Source of the DNA: an uncultured Actinomyces sp.
Lineage (GTDB): Bacteria; Actinomycetota; Actinomycetes; Actinomycetales; Actinomycetaceae
DNA length: 47,234 nucleotides
Reading direction: 5' to 3'
Assembly: GCA_946998115.1 (NCBI GenBank)
Contig: CAMPYB010000007.1
Location: 1 to 47,234, forward strand
Shown here in pieces: positions 45,333 through 47,234 of the stretch. The notes beneath the pieces are model-generated. The model was not told the origin of the DNA. It made no database searches and worked only from the letters and a program-made list of their open reading frames with translations. Both the position numbers and the translations under genes were made by a program. Positions within the stretch are counted from its first letter, which is position 1. Each line of letters begins with the position of its first letter.

Positions 45333-45803
45333 ATGCATATCACATTCACAACAGTATGTGGGATGAAAAAACTCACAATAAAAACTTCAGATATCGAAAA
45401 TTTAGATACTGAAATAAAAAATATAAAAAACGAAAATCCTAAAAATCATATTATATATAATATTCCTGAAATGAGAAAAATATTTCAGCTTATACAAAGT
45501 GTAATGATATTGCTCATAAGAATAGTTTTATATAATTTACCGATAAATCAAATAAATCAACTAGTGTCAACAGATGTTTATAATAAAATATCTTATTTCA
45601 AAATATTATATTCATTAGCAGACACACCTAAAATTCAACCAGTAATATCATTTATTCATACACATATACAAATGAACATGAAAATAAACGTATTAAATAT
45701 AACTGGAGCAATAAAAGTGGATGAAAAAATTCACCCATTCATGTTGCGATTAGAAAAACAAAAAAATAAATGGATAATAAAAAGAATAAATTATGTATTC
45801 TAA
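45333..45803 (+). CDS. Rv3235-like (DUF6459) family protein, probable
   Basis: The product has 156 residues. The N-terminal 60 residues are polar. The rest resembles the small actinobacterial Rv3235 family. A helical segment (ILLIRIVLYNLPINQINQLV), the motif VSTDVYNKIS, and a strand-rich C-terminus ending MLRLEKQKNKWIIKRINYV, where relatives have LRLERxxGxWxCTALE-type endings. The function is unknown. In many actinobacteria the gene adjoins secA; here it is alone and divergent from dnaK. AAAGG precedes the ATG by eight bases; an ATG at 45363 is an alternative start. Assignment rests on remembered family patterns. Confidence 0.62.
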   Translation: MHITFTTVCGMKKLTIKTSDIENLDTEIKNIKNENPKNHIIYNIPEMRKIFQLIQSVMILLIRIVLYNLPINQINQLVSTDVYNKISYFKILYSLADTPKIQPVISFIHTHIQMNMKINVLNITGAIKVDEKIHPFMLRLEKQKNKWIIKRINYVF

Positions 45804-45933
45804 TATGAAATTTATGTTTATTTAAATACCTTATAAAAGATTATATTTTATATAGCATATAGATATATAGATAGATTACGTTACATGATTATTTGAACTA
45901 TAAAAATTTTAAACATATTAAATATTAAAACAC

Positions 45934-45942
45934 TTATCCACA
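45934..45942. promoter_or_regulatory. Perfect DnaA-box sequence
   Basis: TTATCCACA is the exact DnaA consensus. It is isolated in the gap between the two rightmost genes, with no cluster of boxes, so it does not mark an origin. Chance or a regulatory role are both possible. Confidence 0.3.
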
Positions 45943-46070
45943 TTTTAAAAATATTTTCTCTATCAATATCACATTTTTTATAAGGTTTACTATAAAACGT
46001 TTAAATAATAATTATCACTTTTAGATTGATATGTATTGCAGAAATATCATATCTTTCGGGAAGGTTAATC

Positions 46071-46766
46071 ATGATAAGTCGTAAAAATGAAAATTTAATG
46101 GTTAATTCTAAAAAAGAAGAAAAGAATAAATTTGCTTATAAGAAAAAGCACGGTGGCAAGCAACATATTAATACTAAATGGACACCTAATGGACCTTTTC
46201 AATATTTGTTTAAAAATTTTGTAACTTTAAGTTTGCATCCATTACATGTAATACACTTGGAAGAGGAAGCAAAAGATTTTATAAGAAGTTGTTATTGCAA
46301 TGAACTTTTAGAAATATATCCAAATTATTGGGCAAATGCATTATTGTGCAAGAATATTGAAAATAGAGCACAAGTATTAGCTAGCAGAATCAAAGATCAG
46401 ATTGTCTGTATGCAAAGTGCCGCGTGGGTATATAAAGCAATTCCATCAAAAACATTGACTTTACATCATATAGAACATACACATATAAGCCATCAATTAT
46501 CTGTAACAGATCATAGTATTTTTCCACATCATTTAAAACGCATAGGAAACCTAATTATTACATCTCCCGAACGAACTATAATCGATATATGCAGATATAG
46601 ATTTCCTGACGCAGCTAATTATGCTGTTAGTTTTAAAAATATAAAAGAACCATATTGCATAAACAAAAACAAAATAGAAGAAATATTTGAAGAATTAATA
46701 GATATTAAATTAACTGGAATTAACAATTCCTACAATATGCTACGTAAACACGGATATATAAGATAA
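46071..46766 (+). CDS. AbiEi-like (type IV toxin-antitoxin antitoxin family) protein, probable
   Basis: After a basic N-terminus (about 1-35, rich in Lys), the protein resembles the large actinobacterial family annotated as AbiEi-like antitoxins or related transcription-factor-like proteins. CMQSAAWVYKAI corresponds to the LSHxSAAxLHGL region, and LIITSPERTIIDICRYR corresponds to the VTSPERTLLDLAR hallmark. No AbiEii nucleotidyltransferase toxin gene follows, so a complete toxin-antitoxin pair is not shown. The frame opens at 46026, but the ATG at 46071 lies six bases after AAGG and gives 231 residues. Function is uncertain. Confidence 0.58.
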   Translation: MISRKNENLMVNSKKEEKNKFAYKKKHGGKQHINTKWTPNGPFQYLFKNFVTLSLHPLHVIHLEEEAKDFIRSCYCNELLEIYPNYWANALLCKNIENRAQVLASRIKDQIVCMQSAAWVYKAIPSKTLTLHHIEHTHISHQLSVTDHSIFPHHLKRIGNLIITSPERTIIDICRYRFPDAANYAVSFKNIKEPYCINKNKIEEIFEELIDIKLTGINNSYNMLRKHGYIR

Positions 46767-46844
46767 TTGTTAAAGCTTGTGCATGCAAACATATAATAAA
46801 AATTTGGTGGTTGTGTGTTGTTTATAAGACTGTAATACTTTGCG

Positions 46845-46892
46845 CGGGGAGTGTGGTTGAGATAGTAAAAATAATCCTAACCCCACACCCCG
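46845..46892. repeat. Imperfect inverted repeat, GC-rich
   Basis: CGGGGAGTGTGGTT (46845-46858) pairs with AACCCCACACCCCG (46879-46892), 12 of 14 positions, around a 20-base A/T-rich loop. It is not followed by a T-run on either strand. Confidence 0.7.
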
Positions 46893-46896
46893 TACC

Positions 46897-46918
46897 CACA
46901 CACGCGTGCGCGTGTGTG
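46897..46918. repeat. Perfect palindrome in an alternating pyrimidine-purine tract
   Basis: CACACACGCG and CGCGTGTGTG are perfect inverted repeats separated by TG. The whole stretch 46897-46919 alternates pyrimidine and purine without a break, the kind of sequence that can adopt Z-DNA or a cruciform under supercoiling. Confidence 0.8.
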
Positions 46919-46968
46919 TTTCACACTCTAACAATCCACTAGTCAACCAGCAACCAGCCTAATGTAAC

Positions 46969-47020
46969 ACTCTAACTAATATTAAATATGTGAGACTCTA
47001 ACTAATATTAAATATGTGAA
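46969..47020. repeat. Tandem duplication, 26-bp period, two copies
   Basis: The 25-base block that begins ACTCTAACTAATATT and ends AAATATGTGA occurs at 46969-46993 and again at 46995-47019, each followed by one spacer base (G, then A). The copies are identical. Confidence 0.88.
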
Positions 47021-47100
47021 TATGAGTGATAGTGAATACAAACAATAATATTAGGCGTGTAGAAATAATAAACAACGAGTAAGTAAACAAAATAATAAGC

Positions 47101-47149
47101 GGTAAGCGGTAAGCGGTAAGTGGTAAGTGGTAAGTGGTAAGTGGTAAGC
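47101..47149. repeat. Seven tandem copies of the heptamer GGTAAG(C/T)
   Basis: Seven contiguous 7-bp units occupy exactly 49 bases. The last base of successive units reads C, C, T, T, T, T, C. A partial unit (AAGC) precedes them at 47097-47100. The array is intergenic and looks like a variable-number tandem repeat. Confidence 0.9.
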
Positions 47150-47234
47150 ATAATAATAAACATTAAACCAAAAACAAAGGGGGGACAACTCTTTTAAAAC
47201 AAATACAAGAAAAAGAGGACACATCCCGCCCCGA

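Larger units (their letters stand above)
46767..47234. other. Gene-free, repeat-rich region with unusual base composition
   Basis: The last 468 bases contain no supportable gene. Against the AT-rich background they hold several G/C-rich structured elements in close order: an imperfect inverted repeat, a long alternating pyrimidine-purine palindrome, a 26-bp tandem duplication and seven copies of a 7-bp repeat. Short G and C runs (GGGGGG at about 47179, CCCGCCCC at the edge) follow. Confidence 0.7.

Noticed and set aside
47101..47149. Possible CRISPR array in the repeats at the right end
   Set aside because: The units are 7 bp and directly adjacent, without spacers, and no cas gene is present. 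A tandem repeat explains it.
47101..47149. Telomere-like G-rich repeats marking a linear replicon end
   Set aside because: Known linear actinobacterial ends use terminal palindromes and bound protein, not short G-rich arrays. Nothing shows that a molecule ends here.

Overview
The window reads as chromosome of a low-GC member of the Actinomycetota. The DNA is strikingly AT-rich, yet its regulatory and gene-order signatures are actinobacterial. These are a SigR/RsrA pair with a GGAAT-N18-GTT promoter and the 24-residue ribosomal protein bL37 behind it, a dnaK-grpE-dnaJ-hspR operon with HAIR operators, LexA boxes of the TCGAAC-N4-GTTCGA type, a CIRCE at a solitary groES, and the alr-tsaE-tsaB-rimI-tsaD-groES-guaB order known from mycobacteria. 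A host-associated relative of the Actinomycetaceae or Bifidobacteriaceae fits best; this placement is inference. There is no rRNA, no tRNA that I can recognise, no IS element, no prophage and no CRISPR array.

Layout. 1-1212: SOS repressor lexA, divergent from a gene cut by the left edge, with three LexA boxes between. 1272-6171 (minus): rpiB, a glycerophosphodiesterase, an M23 peptidase and two translationally coupled CNNM/CBS membrane proteins. 6481-8220: an SGNH-fold protein lacking its catalytic residues, then the bL37-rsrA-sigR unit (minus) with its own SigR-type promoter. 8493-10923 (plus): rsgA and rmuC. 10933-17326 (minus): holA, comEC, comEA, leuS. 17509: a DEDDh exonuclease. 18582-23342 (minus): a 1586-residue cell-wall surface protein. 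23835-25717: guaB and groES. 25924: a THUMP-like methyltransferase. 27285-35637 (minus): tsaD, sdhB, sdhA, rimI, tsaB, tsaE, alr and an SDR. 36200-44854 (minus): the heat-shock block clpB, an AspT/YidE transporter, hspR, dnaJ, grpE, dnaK. 45333 and 46071 (plus): an Rv3235-like protein and an AbiEi-like protein. The window ends in a gene-free, GC-rich stretch full of repeats.

How the parts work together. Three stress circuits are visible with both regulator and operator: LexA, SigR/RsrA and HspR. A fourth, HrcA/CIRCE, shows only its operator. The t6A tRNA-modification genes tsaB, tsaD and tsaE sit with alr and rimI, but a succinate dehydrogenase/fumarate reductase pair lacking its membrane subunit is lodged between rimI and tsaD.

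The most interesting signal is upstream of the giant surface protein. A run of ten G (coding strand) fills most of the spacer between a -35-like TTGAAA and a -10-like GATAAT, and the spacer is exactly 17 bp at this tract length. That is the architecture of a slipped-strand, phase-variable promoter. The protein it would switch carries three copies of a two-part module: a Rib-like domain followed by a four-cysteine domain that I cannot assign to a family.
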